Positions 36,649-45,878 of a stretch of 62,280 nucleotides of DNA are shown here, in pieces. How positions within the stretch are numbered: position 1 is the stretch's first letter; the number at the start of each line of letters is the position of its first letter. Position numbers and translations under genes: made by a program. Below the pieces are notes generated by a model. The model had not been told where the DNA came from and ran no database searches. It saw only the letters and a program-made list of their open reading frames with translations. The stretch comes from Eubacterium sp. (GTDB lineage Bacteria > Bacillota > Clostridia > Lachnospirales > Lachnospiraceae): NCBI GenBank assembly GCA_024692605.1, contig JAILMQ010000154.1, forward strand, positions 1 through 62,280, in the 5' to 3' direction.

Positions 36649-38073
36649 ATGGTATTTTCAAGCATTGAATTTTTATTTAGATTTCTACCTATATTTATAA
36701 TAATATATTGTATTACCAAAGAAGAGTACAGACTATATGTAATACTTCTGGGGAGCTTGTTTTTCTATGCTTATGGCGAACCACTATATATTCTTTTGAT
36801 GCTTGCATCGATCTTTGTAAATCATTTCATAGCAAAAAAAATATATCTATACAGGTATTCGGAAAAACGTACCGGAATTGATAAAACATCTACTTGTAAG
36901 CTTTATCTGCTTATGGCATGTTTATTTAATTTTGGTATGCTTTTTATTTTTAAATACCTTGGTTTCTTTTGTTCTATAGTTAATCAGATCGCCGGTAAGG
37001 AAGTGCTTAAGGTAGTGCAGCTCACCCTTCCTTTAGGAATCAGCTTCTATACATTTCAGATCATGTCCTATGTGATCGATGTATACAGAAGAAAATATGC
37101 TGTTAAAAATAATCTGATAAACTTTGCGACTTATGTAAGTATGTTTCCTCAGTTAATAGCAGGTCCTATTGTTAATTACGATGAAGTCAGAAAGAGTATG
37201 AAGGATAGACGCCTGAAGCCTAAGATGGTAGAAAATGGTGTAACGCTTTTTATCATCGGACTTCTTTATAAGGTTCTTCTGGCGAATAAGATTTCCTCTC
37301 TTTGGAATGACATATCAACAATAGGTGTCTATGGTATCAATACTCCCACAGCCTGGCTGGGGTCTTGGGCTTTCTCCTTCCAGATATATTTTGATTTCTG
37401 GGGTTATTCTCTTATGGCCATTGGACTGGGTAAGATTCTTGGATTTAATTTCCCTCAGAATTTTAAGGAACCATATTCCGCCAAGTCTGCCACAGAGTTT
37501 TGGAGAAGGTGGCATATTACCCTTGGAAGATGGTTCAGAGAGTACGTATATATTCCGTTAGGAGGAAACAGAAAAGGTCCGATAATGCTGGTGATAAATA
37601 CATTTGTCGTATGGTTTTTGACGGGACTATGGCACGGCGCCAGCTGGAACTTTATAATCTGGGGACTGATGTTCTTTGTGCTTCTCATGCTGGAGAAGTT
37701 TATCTACATAGATAAACTGGAGAATAGCAGATATGTTGGAAGAATCTACATGCTTTTCCTGATTCCTTTCAGCTGGACTATATTTAATATTACTGATTTG
37801 AAAACACTTGGACTTTATATAAGGAAAATGTTTTTCATACCGCTGCCGAATGCACCGAAGCTGAATACATTTTCCAAGATGCTGGATCTTCTGGGAAAAT
37901 ACTGGTGGCTGCTTCTTATATGTGCATTTTTCTCCACCCCGATTCCTATGAATCTGATTAAGAAGTATAGAGATACTCTGATGTTTAAGATTCTTTTGCT
38001 TTTGGGCTTCTGGTACGCTGTTTATCAGATGGCGATGGGAGCAGATAATCCATTCCTTTATTTTAGATTCTGA
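36649..38073 (+). CDS. MBOAT family membrane O-acyltransferase
   Basis: A 474-residue polytopic membrane protein of the AlgI/DltB/PatA group that moves acyl groups across the membrane to extracellular acceptors. The catalytic His329 is in GLWHGASWNF, and the RRWHITLGRWFREYVYIPLGGNR signature precedes it (about 285-307). I prefer ATG 36649 over GTG 36643, which is only three bases after the cls stop. The next gene encodes an SGNH-like partner, the usual arrangement for MBOAT-dependent acylation of exopolysaccharide or wall polymers. Confidence 0.92.
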   Translation: MVFSSIEFLFRFLPIFIIIYCITKEEYRLYVILLGSLFFYAYGEPLYILLMLASIFVNHFIAKKIYLYRYSEKRTGIDKTSTCKLYLLMACLFNFGMLFIFKYLGFFCSIVNQIAGKEVLKVVQLTLPLGISFYTFQIMSYVIDVYRRKYAVKNNLINFATYVSMFPQLIAGPIVNYDEVRKSMKDRRLKPKMVENGVTLFIIGLLYKVLLANKISSLWNDISTIGVYGINTPTAWLGSWAFSFQIYFDFWGYSLMAIGLGKILGFNFPQNFKEPYSAKSATEFWRRWHITLGRWFREYVYIPLGGNRKGPIMLVINTFVVWFLTGLWHGASWNFIIWGLMFFVLLMLEKFIYIDKLENSRYVGRIYMLFLIPFSWTIFNITDLKTLGLYIRKMFFIPLPNAPKLNTFSKMLDLLGKYWWLLLICAFFSTPIPMNLIKKYRDTLMFKILLLLGFWYAVYQMAMGADNPFLYFRF

Positions 38074-38115
38074 TTAGATATTAGTTTACATAATATATAT
38101 GATTGGAAGTTGATT

Positions 38116-39150
38116 ATGAAAAAATTCATAAAAACCATATCCAACTTAAAATTGACTATTCTTCTGATTATAACAGTTCTGGCACTGACAATAATCGGAA
38201 TTGTTTATAGTGTTTCCGGGAAAGCAGTAAGAGGATGGGGATGGAAGCATCCATTCCTTGTATCTGCCATACTTGGAGATAAGGATGCGCCTAAGACACC
38301 TAAGAAACCCGTAGCTCCTAAGGCAGAAGAAGGTGCAACACCCGGTAATGCATTGAAGGCTGATACTGCATCATCAGATGACGCAAGTAAGTCTGACGCT
38401 ATGGAACAGGCCCCCGTACAAGTGGATAACTATGCTGAGTATCCGGGAAAAAGCCTTAGGCCTATGCAGTATGAGAAGATTGAAAAGTTTGAGCCACGCT
38501 CACCTTATTACGACAGTGTGGCTGAAATTCCTATGACTACGGAATATCCTTATGTGGATGCGCCGGAAGACTATTTCAAGGATGCACTGTTTATCGGAGA
38601 TTCGCGAATCGAAGGACTTCACGATTACGGTAACATTAATGAAGCTGACTTTTGTTATAAGGAAGGTGTCAGCGTCTTCAACATAAGGAAAGAAAAACTT
38701 GTCTGGGGTACGGAAGGTGAAGGCAAGCTTAGTAAACTATTAAAAAAGAACACTTACAAAAAGATTTATATCATGATCGGCGTAAACGAGCTGGGCAAGG
38801 GTTTTGCTTCAGAGTTTAGTGATGAATATGAAAAGCTTATAAAGCTTGTTCGTAAGAACGAACCTGATGCAGTAATAATCGTAATGGGAATCATGTATGT
38901 GACAAAAGACTATTCCGATGCCAGTGATGTTTTCAATAACGACAACATTAATTGCAGGAATAATTATATATCTCAGTATATTGACGGATATAATACATTT
39001 TACTTAGATATAAATCCTGCACTTGTGGATGATACCGGGGCACTTAATGCAGAATTTACGAATGACGGAATTCACCTGACAGCAGAGTACTACAGCCTAT
39101 GGGTAGATTATCTAAAAAAACACGCTTTGCAAGAAGATATGTGGAAATAA
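38116..39150 (+). CDS. Membrane-anchored SGNH/GDSL-like hydrolase or acyltransferase
   Basis: A 344-residue protein with an N-terminal membrane anchor (about residues 13-35), a Pro/Ala/Lys-rich linker (about 55-110) and an extracellular SGNH domain from about 155. Nucleophile Ser163 is in IGDSRIEGL, the Asn block is GVNELG, and the catalytic D317-x-x-H320 is in DGIHLT. Such proteins receive acyl groups moved by a cognate MBOAT and place them on a surface polymer. ATG 38116 is chosen over an in-frame TTG at 38110. Confidence 0.88.
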   Translation: MKKFIKTISNLKLTILLIITVLALTIIGIVYSVSGKAVRGWGWKHPFLVSAILGDKDAPKTPKKPVAPKAEEGATPGNALKADTASSDDASKSDAMEQAPVQVDNYAEYPGKSLRPMQYEKIEKFEPRSPYYDSVAEIPMTTEYPYVDAPEDYFKDALFIGDSRIEGLHDYGNINEADFCYKEGVSVFNIRKEKLVWGTEGEGKLSKLLKKNTYKKIYIMIGVNELGKGFASEFSDEYEKLIKLVRKNEPDAVIIVMGIMYVTKDYSDASDVFNNDNINCRNNYISQYIDGYNTFYLDINPALVDDTGALNAEFTNDGIHLTAEYYSLWVDYLKKHALQEDMWK

Positions 39151-39220
39151 CAGGGTAAAAAATGTTATAATATAGTTGCACTGACAGAGAGACGGGAAAG
39201 GTCAGGAAGAGGGTGAAAAT

Positions 39221-39300
39221 ATGGCTGAGAAATGGATTGATGAAATTGAGGAACTACAATAGAAAAAGTTAAGCAAGTTTTAGGGATGACACCTGAATTG
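39221..39300 (+). pseudogene. Short frameshifted ORF remnant or tiny leader ORF
   Basis: After AGAGGGTGA, an ATG at 39221 opens a 13-codon frame (MAEKWIDEIEELQ, stop at 39260-39262). Shifting frame near 39255 continues with TIEKVKQVLGMTPELQ and a stop at 39303-39305, which reads like the natural continuation of the same helix-rich peptide. It may be a decayed small gene. No family recognised. Confidence 0.3.
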
Positions 39301-39313
39301 CAATAAAAGAAGT

Positions 39314-39359
39314 ATCATGGCATCAGTCATCTTAATGTGATTGATGCCATGATTTTTTG
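39314..39359 (+). terminator. Terminator before the secreted Ig-like protein gene
   Basis: Twelve-bp stem ATCATGGCATCA/TGATGCCATGAT (39314-39325, 39342-39353) followed directly by a T-run. Confidence 0.85.
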
Positions 39360-39373
39360 AGAGGGGTTTAGTT

Positions 39374-41734
39374 ATGGGAAAAAAGAGGATTTGTGTTTTA
39401 ACTTTAATAATATGCTTTTTCATGATTTTTTCGTCTGATTTTAATTCATATGCGAAGAGTGCTAGAAATACTAGGGAAAATGCTCAGCGGGTTGGGGATT
39501 ACACCTACGAGGTGATTCCGCTTCTGAGTCCATTCAACAGTTATTTCTACATCAAAACTGATAATCCGGATCCGGATTCTTTCAGGTTGATTGACAGGGA
39601 GACCAGGTATAGTGATACTAACGGAAGCATCACACCTGATCAGACCAAGTACTATGACGTGATTTATGAGGATGAAAAGACCTTCAGAGTTAAGGGCGGA
39701 TATATAGCAAGGGGTTCATCCACCGATGGAGGTGAGATTGGTTTTCAGCTTGGTGAAGTTACAGGAACCACAAATGTATATAACATCACAACCGGAGAAA
39801 CAACTGTAAGAAAGAATTATAAGTATACAGATACGGACGCTAAGTTTATGCTTCCGGAGCTTTATGATGTACCGGACTATCTCATTGCCACATATGGGGA
39901 TGATGAGAAATCTTATTTTGATAATCTTACTGCGATTCAGAGTGGGTTCAGCAGTATATGCCTTTATAGTGGTGTTTATGTTCTGGGTGATCTGAAGAAG
40001 AGTGAGAAGGTTCCATATTATGGTCTTTCAACATCTCCTCACGTGGATCAGACATTTTATATCCAGGGACCTTATTCCAGAACCTCCAGCAAGTCCATGC
40101 TGATCTCAGGACTTTATCCGTGCCGATATGATTCTATCGGATTTCCATCCATTATGAGTACCATAGCAAAAAGACTTAACAGCACGGCTGCAGTAGAATG
40201 GTCCCAGTCAGCGCATTATCTGATAAATGTAACCTATGACGGAGAGACAAAGAGTTACGGTGGCCAGGGCTACGGCGGTGGTCAGGGTATATATGAAAAT
40301 CAGATAATGTACCGCTATAAGTTTGACGGAAGTAATGGGGATCTTTATACAGATATTAATCTAGATAGTCTGAAAGCAAAGATAAAAGAATATGGTGCAC
40401 TTACTGTTCCTGAAGAACCAACTGACGAGCCGAAGCTTACATTTGCTGAGGTAAGAAAGACTGTTGGTGAGGACGGTGCATATGTGAAGCTTGTCCTTAT
40501 CACAAGTATCTTTGGAGGAACAACAGATGGATTCACCTATCTTTATGATGATGGAAGTACATCTGAAGGTTCAAGTGGTTTCGGAAGAATCGGTCATTTC
40601 TATAATGCGTGGTACGATGGAAGATACTTCAATAAGTGGGAATACTTTTATCCCGGAGCGGAGTTTAAGGATACTGTTGAAAAGGAAAAGGCATCCATAA
40701 TCATCAAGGATCCTGTGATTAAATTCCCTTCAGACGGAAGGGAATATTATTATAATTATAAAAAAATAGAAGAAGTAGAAAACTATGATATGGCAACAGG
40801 CGTATGGAAGGGCTTTATCAAGTTCAGCTATAATGATGAGACAAAAACCTGGGTTGCAACCAGTATCCTTAATTCCTCCAAATACAGGGATTCAGGTAGA
40901 TATAACGCTATGGATGATCAGGCCTTCATAGATGCGTGCACCATAACCTGGGATGAAGCCATGGCCATGAATATAGATTGTAACACCAATAAAGATCCTG
41001 AAGAATACTACATCTATGACAGAGTAACGAAGCCCGGTACATGGCATGCTGCACCTAAAGATACTGATGACAAAACTGACCCGTCAAAGGATAAGCCGGG
41101 TGTGATCTCAAAGGGCACCAGTCTTGAAAATGCAGAAAAAACCATACTTGCCATTAAGGATGAAAAAGATCCTGCTGGAAGTGAATATGGTAAGCTGAAG
41201 CTGAAGATTGCCAAGACAAGCAAGAACTCCATCAAGATCAAATGGAACAAGGTTGCGGGAGCAAAGGGCTATGTTATTTTCGGAAGTAAATGTGGAAAGA
41301 AGAATCAGTTTAAAAAGATAACGACTTCCGGAGGCAATACATTTGTCCAGAAAAAGCTTAAGAAGGGAACCTATTACAAATATATCGTTGTGGCCTTTGA
41401 TATAAATGATAAGGTGGTTTCAACTTCTAAGGTGGTTCATATCGCAACCAAAGGCGGCAAGGTCGGAAATGCAGGAAAGATTTCTACAAGAGCCAAGAAG
41501 AACAAGGTGACACTTAAAGCCAAGAAGTCCTTTAAACTGAAAGCAAAGGAAATACCTGCAAATAAAAAGCAGAAGATAAAGCATCACCGTAAGGTGCAGT
41601 ATGAGAGTAGTAATACGAAGATTGCGGTTGTAAATAAGAAGGGAGTTATTAAGGCGAAGAGTAAGGGCAGCTGTTTTATCTATGTATATGCCCAGGACGG
41701 TATAGCAAAGAAGATTAAAGTCAAAGTTAAATAA
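39374..41734 (+). CDS. Large secreted protein with Fn3-like and BIG2-like domains
   Basis: A 786-residue exported protein. An N-terminal signal peptide (about residues 1-28, KKRICVLTLIICFFMIFSS) is followed by a long region without a recognised family (about 40-590) that includes a Gly-rich turn (about 297-305, GGQGYGGGQG). From about 600 it has a fibronectin III-like segment (SIKIKWNKVAGAKGYVIF) and at the end a BIG2-like Ig domain (NTKIAVVNKKGVIKAKSKGSCFIYVYA), both very Lys-rich. No sortase motif is seen. Likely a cell-surface or secreted adhesin or binding protein; function unknown. It forms its own unit between a terminator and the convergent AraC gene. Confidence 0.75.
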   Translation: MGKKRICVLTLIICFFMIFSSDFNSYAKSARNTRENAQRVGDYTYEVIPLLSPFNSYFYIKTDNPDPDSFRLIDRETRYSDTNGSITPDQTKYYDVIYEDEKTFRVKGGYIARGSSTDGGEIGFQLGEVTGTTNVYNITTGETTVRKNYKYTDTDAKFMLPELYDVPDYLIATYGDDEKSYFDNLTAIQSGFSSICLYSGVYVLGDLKKSEKVPYYGLSTSPHVDQTFYIQGPYSRTSSKSMLISGLYPCRYDSIGFPSIMSTIAKRLNSTAAVEWSQSAHYLINVTYDGETKSYGGQGYGGGQGIYENQIMYRYKFDGSNGDLYTDINLDSLKAKIKEYGALTVPEEPTDEPKLTFAEVRKTVGEDGAYVKLVLITSIFGGTTDGFTYLYDDGSTSEGSSGFGRIGHFYNAWYDGRYFNKWEYFYPGAEFKDTVEKEKASIIIKDPVIKFPSDGREYYYNYKKIEEVENYDMATGVWKGFIKFSYNDETKTWVATSILNSSKYRDSGRYNAMDDQAFIDACTITWDEAMAMNIDCNTNKDPEEYYIYDRVTKPGTWHAAPKDTDDKTDPSKDKPGVISKGTSLENAEKTILAIKDEKDPAGSEYGKLKLKIAKTSKNSIKIKWNKVAGAKGYVIFGSKCGKKNQFKKITTSGGNTFVQKKLKKGTYYKYIVVAFDINDKVVSTSKVVHIATKGGKVGNAGKISTRAKKNKVTLKAKKSFKLKAKEIPANKKQKIKHHRKVQYESSNTKIAVVNKKGVIKAKSKGSCFIYVYAQDGIAKKIKVKVK

Positions 41735-41746
41735 TGATTCCTTCTT

Positions 41747-42583
41747 TTAATCATGCATCTTTCGGAACTCCCGGGGAGTACATCCTGTGTGCTCCCGGAA
41801 GAGTTTGTTAAATGTAGTTGTGGACTGAAAGCCTGCCAGATATGCACATTCAGTAATAGTGTGCTCCTTGTCTGCCAGAAGATTGATGGCACTTTGGACT
41901 CTGATGCCGGCCAGGTATGCCGGAAATGTCATATGAGTATATTCTTTGAATATCTTTGAAAAGTAAAATGGACTGAGCCCCGTTACGGCTGCTACGTCCG
42001 ACTGGGATATGTCCTCCGCAGAATGTTCCGATATAAAACTGCATGCGGTACGGATATATTCCCAGGTAATGTCGGAATAATGTTCGACACCAATGAGGTC
42101 CTTGTTTTCCTGCATTACATATTCACCGATCTGCAGCAGAATATTGTAGATGATCACCTTGCATCTGGTTTCGATAAATTGCTGACTGCCGGTATAGGTT
42201 TCTATCAGCTCATTGATTTGACCGGTTATTGTTTTACATAGCTCAGGTTCCTTCTTCATAGAAAGATGATGGAACTTTGTGAAAAAACGGAGTGCAGTTA
42301 ATATATCCGTGCAGCTTTCCAGTATAGCCGATGAGAACTGGAGCAGAATATAGCCCTCCTCAGGGGCTTTTTTTATTTCATGGAGCTCGCTGGGCCACAC
42401 TAAAAGAATGTCCCCCGGTTCCGGTTTAAAGGTCTCTTCACCGATTCTGAACACACAGCCTTTTTTCAGTATGATTGAAAATTCTGCTGAGTTATGCCAG
42501 TGAGAGGGAAATACAGTAGGAACATTTTGGTTGGAGAAGGAAACTCCGTGTATATTTGAATATTTTATAATTTCTTTCTTCAT
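41747..42583 (-). CDS. AraC family transcriptional regulator
   Basis: A 278-residue regulator. The N-terminal half is a cupin-like sensor (FPSHWHNSAEFSIILKKG ... PEPGDILLVWPSELHEI, about residues 18-75). The C-terminal 100 residues have two helix-turn-helix units (ISQSDVAAVTGLSPFYFSKIFKEYTHM and ITECAYLAGFQSTTTFNKLFREHTGCTPREFR). I choose the ATG at 42583 because the family motif begins shortly after; an upstream in-frame start at 42610 has no ribosome site. It is divergent from the alcohol dehydrogenase operon and probably controls it. Confidence 0.92.
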   Translation of the reverse strand: MKKEIIKYSNIHGVSFSNQNVPTVFPSHWHNSAEFSIILKKGCVFRIGEETFKPEPGDILLVWPSELHEIKKAPEEGYILLQFSSAILESCTDILTALRFFTKFHHLSMKKEPELCKTITGQINELIETYTGSQQFIETRCKVIIYNILLQIGEYVMQENKDLIGVEHYSDITWEYIRTACSFISEHSAEDISQSDVAAVTGLSPFYFSKIFKEYTHMTFPAYLAGIRVQSAINLLADKEHTITECAYLAGFQSTTTFNKLFREHTGCTPREFRKMHD

Positions 42584-42723
42584 ATAATAATCATAGCAAA
42601 AAATGGTCAAAACTCAATAATTATATTCTATTTTTTTATTTTTAAACCTCATACAATGATAATAGCGTGTTAATGAAAGTATATTTTTAATTACAAATAA
42701 TAAATATCTGAAAGGGGATTCAT

Positions 42724-43899
42724 ATGGAGAATTTTACATTTTATTCACCAACATTTTTCGTGTTCGGTAAGGATACTGAACTTCAGGCCGGAGAGTATAT
42801 CAAGAAGTTTGGCGGAAGTAAGGTACTTATTCATTATGGCGGTAACAGTGCAAAGAAATCAGGCCTCCTGGACAGGGTTGAAGAGTCGTTAAAAAAAGAA
42901 GGTATACCATATGTTATGCTGGGTGGCGTTAAGCCTAACCCAAGAAGTGGTCTTGTATATGAAGGAATTGAGCTTTGTAAGAAGGAAGGAGTTGACTTCA
43001 TCCTTGCTGTAGGTGGAGGAAGTACCATCGATTCTTCCAAGGCAATAGCCGCCGGTGTTGTATATGACGGAGATTTTTGGGATTTCTATTCAGGAAAGCC
43101 GGTTGAGGAGGCACTTCCAATAGGAACTATCCTCACTATTGCAGCTGCGGGAAGTGAAGGAAGTCCTGATTCCGTTATCACAAAAGAAGAGGGAATGTTC
43201 AAGCGTGGAGCAAGCGGAAATGCTCTTAGAGCAAAGTTCAGTATTCTGAATCCTGCTCTTACCCAGACACTTCCGGCTTATCAGACTGCCTGCGGAATTA
43301 CGGATATTATGGCACATCTCTACGAGAGATATCTTACTAACTCAAAAGAGGTTGAAGTTACAGACAGGCTTATCGAAGCTTTGCTTCTTACGATGAAACA
43401 TGAGGGACCAAGGGTTATAGCTGATCCCAACAACTATGATGCAAGAGCAAATATTATGTGGGCAGGAATGGTGGCACATAACCATACCTGCGGTGTAGGC
43501 CGCAGTCAGGACTGGAACAGTCACAATATCGAGCATGAGCTTTCGGCACTTTATGACTGCGCTCACGGAGCAGGACTTGCTGTAACAATGCCTGCAGTTT
43601 TCAAATACGTAATGAACCATGATGTTATGAGATTTGCCAAGGTTGCTGTCAGAGTATGGGGATGTCAGATGGATTTCGATCATCCTGAAGTGACAGCTCT
43701 TGAAGGAATTGAAGCTTTTCAGAATTTCCTTAAATCTATCGGAATGCCTAAGAACTTTGAAGAACTCGGTGCTAAGGAAGAGGATATACCAAAGCTGGTT
43801 GAGGTTCTTTGCAGAGGTGATGGACGAGATGGAACCATCACAGGTTTCGTAACACTTAACGAAGAGGATTGCACCAACATTTACAAGATGATGATATAA
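42724..43899 (+). CDS. Iron-containing alcohol dehydrogenase (butanol dehydrogenase-like)
   Basis: A 391-residue group III alcohol dehydrogenase. NAD(P)-binding GGGSTIDSSKAIAAG is at about residues 98-112, and the metal-binding residues are in the region DIMAHLYERY, HNHTCGVGRSQDWNSHNIEHELSALYDCAHGAGLA. It resembles BdhA/YqhD-type enzymes that reduce aldehydes with NAD(P)H. AAAGGGG precedes ATG 42724. It is first of three oxidoreductase-type genes running away from the AraC gene. Confidence 0.93.
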   Translation: MENFTFYSPTFFVFGKDTELQAGEYIKKFGGSKVLIHYGGNSAKKSGLLDRVEESLKKEGIPYVMLGGVKPNPRSGLVYEGIELCKKEGVDFILAVGGGSTIDSSKAIAAGVVYDGDFWDFYSGKPVEEALPIGTILTIAAAGSEGSPDSVITKEEGMFKRGASGNALRAKFSILNPALTQTLPAYQTACGITDIMAHLYERYLTNSKEVEVTDRLIEALLLTMKHEGPRVIADPNNYDARANIMWAGMVAHNHTCGVGRSQDWNSHNIEHELSALYDCAHGAGLAVTMPAVFKYVMNHDVMRFAKVAVRVWGCQMDFDHPEVTALEGIEAFQNFLKSIGMPKNFEELGAKEEDIPKLVEVLCRGDGRDGTITGFVTLNEEDCTNIYKMMI

Positions 43900-43909
43900 G
43901 GAGGGGTAT

Positions 43910-44932
43910 ATGAAAGCATTATTTATTGGCGGAACAGGAACTATAAGTATGGCCATAGTAAAGAAGCTGGCGGCAGATCCTGCATGGGAGGTATGGCTTC
44001 TTAATAGAGGGAATAGGAAGGGTGAAGTGCCTGAAGGAGTAAAGCAGATAATATGTGATATATCAGATGAAGCTGCAGCAGCAAAAGCTCTTGAGGGTAT
44101 GGAGTTTGATGTTGTCGGGGAATTTATAGGATTTACTGTTGATCAGGTTGAGAGGGATTATCGTCTTTTTAAAGGAAAAACTAAACAATACATTTACATC
44201 AGCTCTGCTTCCGCATATAACAAGCCTGCCGCAAGTTATGTGATCACGGAAGGCACAACCCTTGCTAATCCTCATTGGGAGTATTCCCGTAACAAGATTG
44301 AGTGTGAAGAATTCCTTATGAAAAAATATAGAGAAGAAGGATTCCCGGTTACCATAGTAAGACCGAGCCATACCTATGATGAGAGAAATGTACCTCTTGG
44401 CGTACATGGTAAAAAGGGCTTCTATCAGGTCATCAAGAGAATGCAGGAAGGAAAGCCGGTTATAATTCAGGGGGATGGAACATCTTTATGGACAGTTACA
44501 TTTAACAAAGATTTTGCTGTGGGATATACAGGGCTCATGGGCAACCGCCATGCAATAGGCGAGGCATTCCAGATAACAGGAGACGAGACCCTTACCTGGA
44601 ATCAGATATACCAGACCATCGCTGATGCCTTGGGAGTAGAACTGAAGGCATATCACGTTTCATCAGATTACCTGAGTGCTGTAGGTGACAAATACGGCTT
44701 TGACTTCGAAGGCAGTCTCACAGGGGACAAATCAGTATCAGTAGTTTTTGACAACAGAAAGCTGAAGAGAGCTGTACCTGAGATGAAGACCACTGTGCCT
44801 TTCCACCTTGGAGTGAGAATCGCGCTTGACTACGTATTGTCACACCCGGAGTGCCAGGTAGAAGATCCGGAATTCGACCAGTGGTGCGACAAAGTAATCG
44901 CTGCAATAGAAGAATCCAAAAAATCAATATAA
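43910..44932 (+). CDS. NAD-dependent epimerase/dehydratase-like protein (extended SDR)
   Basis: A 340-residue extended SDR/isoflavone-reductase-like protein with the nucleotide motif GGTGTIS (residues about 7-13), a YISSASAYNKP strand holding the catalytic Ser region, and YSRNKIECE with the Tyr-x3-Lys pair. The substrate is unknown. GGAGG precedes ATG 43910, ten bases after the dehydrogenase stop. Its stop codon runs into the following terminator. Confidence 0.85.
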   Translation: MKALFIGGTGTISMAIVKKLAADPAWEVWLLNRGNRKGEVPEGVKQIICDISDEAAAAKALEGMEFDVVGEFIGFTVDQVERDYRLFKGKTKQYIYISSASAYNKPAASYVITEGTTLANPHWEYSRNKIECEEFLMKKYREEGFPVTIVRPSHTYDERNVPLGVHGKKGFYQVIKRMQEGKPVIIQGDGTSLWTVTFNKDFAVGYTGLMGNRHAIGEAFQITGDETLTWNQIYQTIADALGVELKAYHVSSDYLSAVGDKYGFDFEGSLTGDKSVSVVFDNRKLKRAVPEMKTTVPFHLGVRIALDYVLSHPECQVEDPEFDQWCDKVIAAIEESKKSI

Positions 44933-44966
44933 CCCAAAGGGGTCAGACCCCTTGGGTTATTATTTA
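44931..44966 (+). terminator. Hairpin between epimerase-like and SDR genes
   Basis: AACCCAA(A)GGGGT pairs with ACCCCTTGGGTT (44931-44958, one bulged A), followed by ATTATTT. The stem begins within the upstream stop codon. Partial termination between the genes is likely. Confidence 0.7.
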
Positions 44967-44982
44967 GAGAAAGGAATAGATT

Positions 44983-45741
44983 ATGGTTGATGTTAAGAAT
45001 CGCTGGGCTTTTATTACAGGGGCCAGCAGAGGAATAGGATATGGGGCTGCAGTTTTTATGGCAAAGCAGGGCTGCAACCTGGTGCTTCACGGAAGGAAGA
45101 AGGAGCATCTGGAGAAGGTGCTTAATGAAGTGAAGGGCTACGGAGTTGAGGCATGTGCTGTTGAGGCGGAGCTTTCTGACCTGGAGGCAGTGGAAGGAAT
45201 GCTGAAGGAAATCGATTCCATGGGAAATGTAATCGATATAGTTCTCAACAATGCCGGAATACAGATTGCATATCGGGATGACTTCATTAATACACCGATT
45301 TCGGACTATACAGAAAGCTTCAAAATCAATACCATCGCACCGATGCTTATTGTTTATCATTTTCTTCCGAAGATGGTGGAGAGGGGCTTTGGCCGTATCG
45401 TAAATACCACCAGTGGCATCAGAAGGGAGCCCCAGCAGGCAGGTTATTCAGCAAGTAAGTCCGCTCTGGATAAGGTAACTATGGACCTTGCCTCTGTTTA
45501 TGATGGAACTGATGTAATAATAAGTCTTACTGATCCGGGCTGGTGCAGAACCGACCTCGGCGGACCATCGGCACCTAATTCACCTGAAAGCTCACTGCCG
45601 GGAGTGGTAGTTGGTGCATTTGTAGATGATAAGAAATCAGGAAGATGCTTTGGAGCATCAAACTTCTACGGAATGAATCTGGAAGAAGCAGTAGAACATG
45701 CGGAAAAGAATATTCCGATATATCTTGGTTCCTTTGAGTAA
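44983..45741 (+). CDS. Short-chain dehydrogenase/reductase
   Basis: A 252-residue classical SDR. The Rossmann motif TGASRGIGYG is at about residues 11-20, NNAG at about 89-92, and the catalytic Ser with YSASKS (Tyr-x3-Lys) at about 140-165. NAD(P) oxidoreductase; substrate unknown. AGAAAGGAAT precedes ATG 44983. It is the last of the genes read away from the AraC regulator. Confidence 0.9.
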   Translation: MVDVKNRWAFITGASRGIGYGAAVFMAKQGCNLVLHGRKKEHLEKVLNEVKGYGVEACAVEAELSDLEAVEGMLKEIDSMGNVIDIVLNNAGIQIAYRDDFINTPISDYTESFKINTIAPMLIVYHFLPKMVERGFGRIVNTTSGIRREPQQAGYSASKSALDKVTMDLASVYDGTDVIISLTDPGWCRTDLGGPSAPNSPESSLPGVVVGAFVDDKKSGRCFGASNFYGMNLEEAVEHAEKNIPIYLGSFE

Positions 45742-45770
45742 AAACTTATTTCCTTAAGTAAAAAAAGCGC

Positions 45771-45799
45771 TTGATTTATATAAAAGCTTGTGATAATAT
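45771..45799 (+). promoter_or_regulatory. Promoter of rpmE
   Basis: TTGATT (45771-45776), 17-bp spacer, TAATAT (45794-45799), upstream of the L31 leader. Confidence 0.72.
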
Positions 45800-45800
45800 A

Positions 45801-45858
45801 GCAACGTTGCTGGTGTGTGATCGAGGCGTTTAACACGTAGTGTCACACATACGTTACG
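45801..45858 (+). promoter_or_regulatory. Structured leader of the L31 gene (L31 autoregulatory type)
   Basis: Two nested pairings, AACGT/ACGTT (45803-45807, 45851-45855) and TGTGTGA/TCACACA (45814-45820, 45843-45849), lie just after the promoter and before the ribosome site. Ribosomal-protein L31 leaders of this kind are known in several phyla, including Firmicutes, and are thought to bind L31 itself. Assignment to the known Firmicutes motif is by position and shape only. Confidence 0.55.
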
Positions 45859-45878
45859 ATAGAAAGGAAGAAGAGAAC

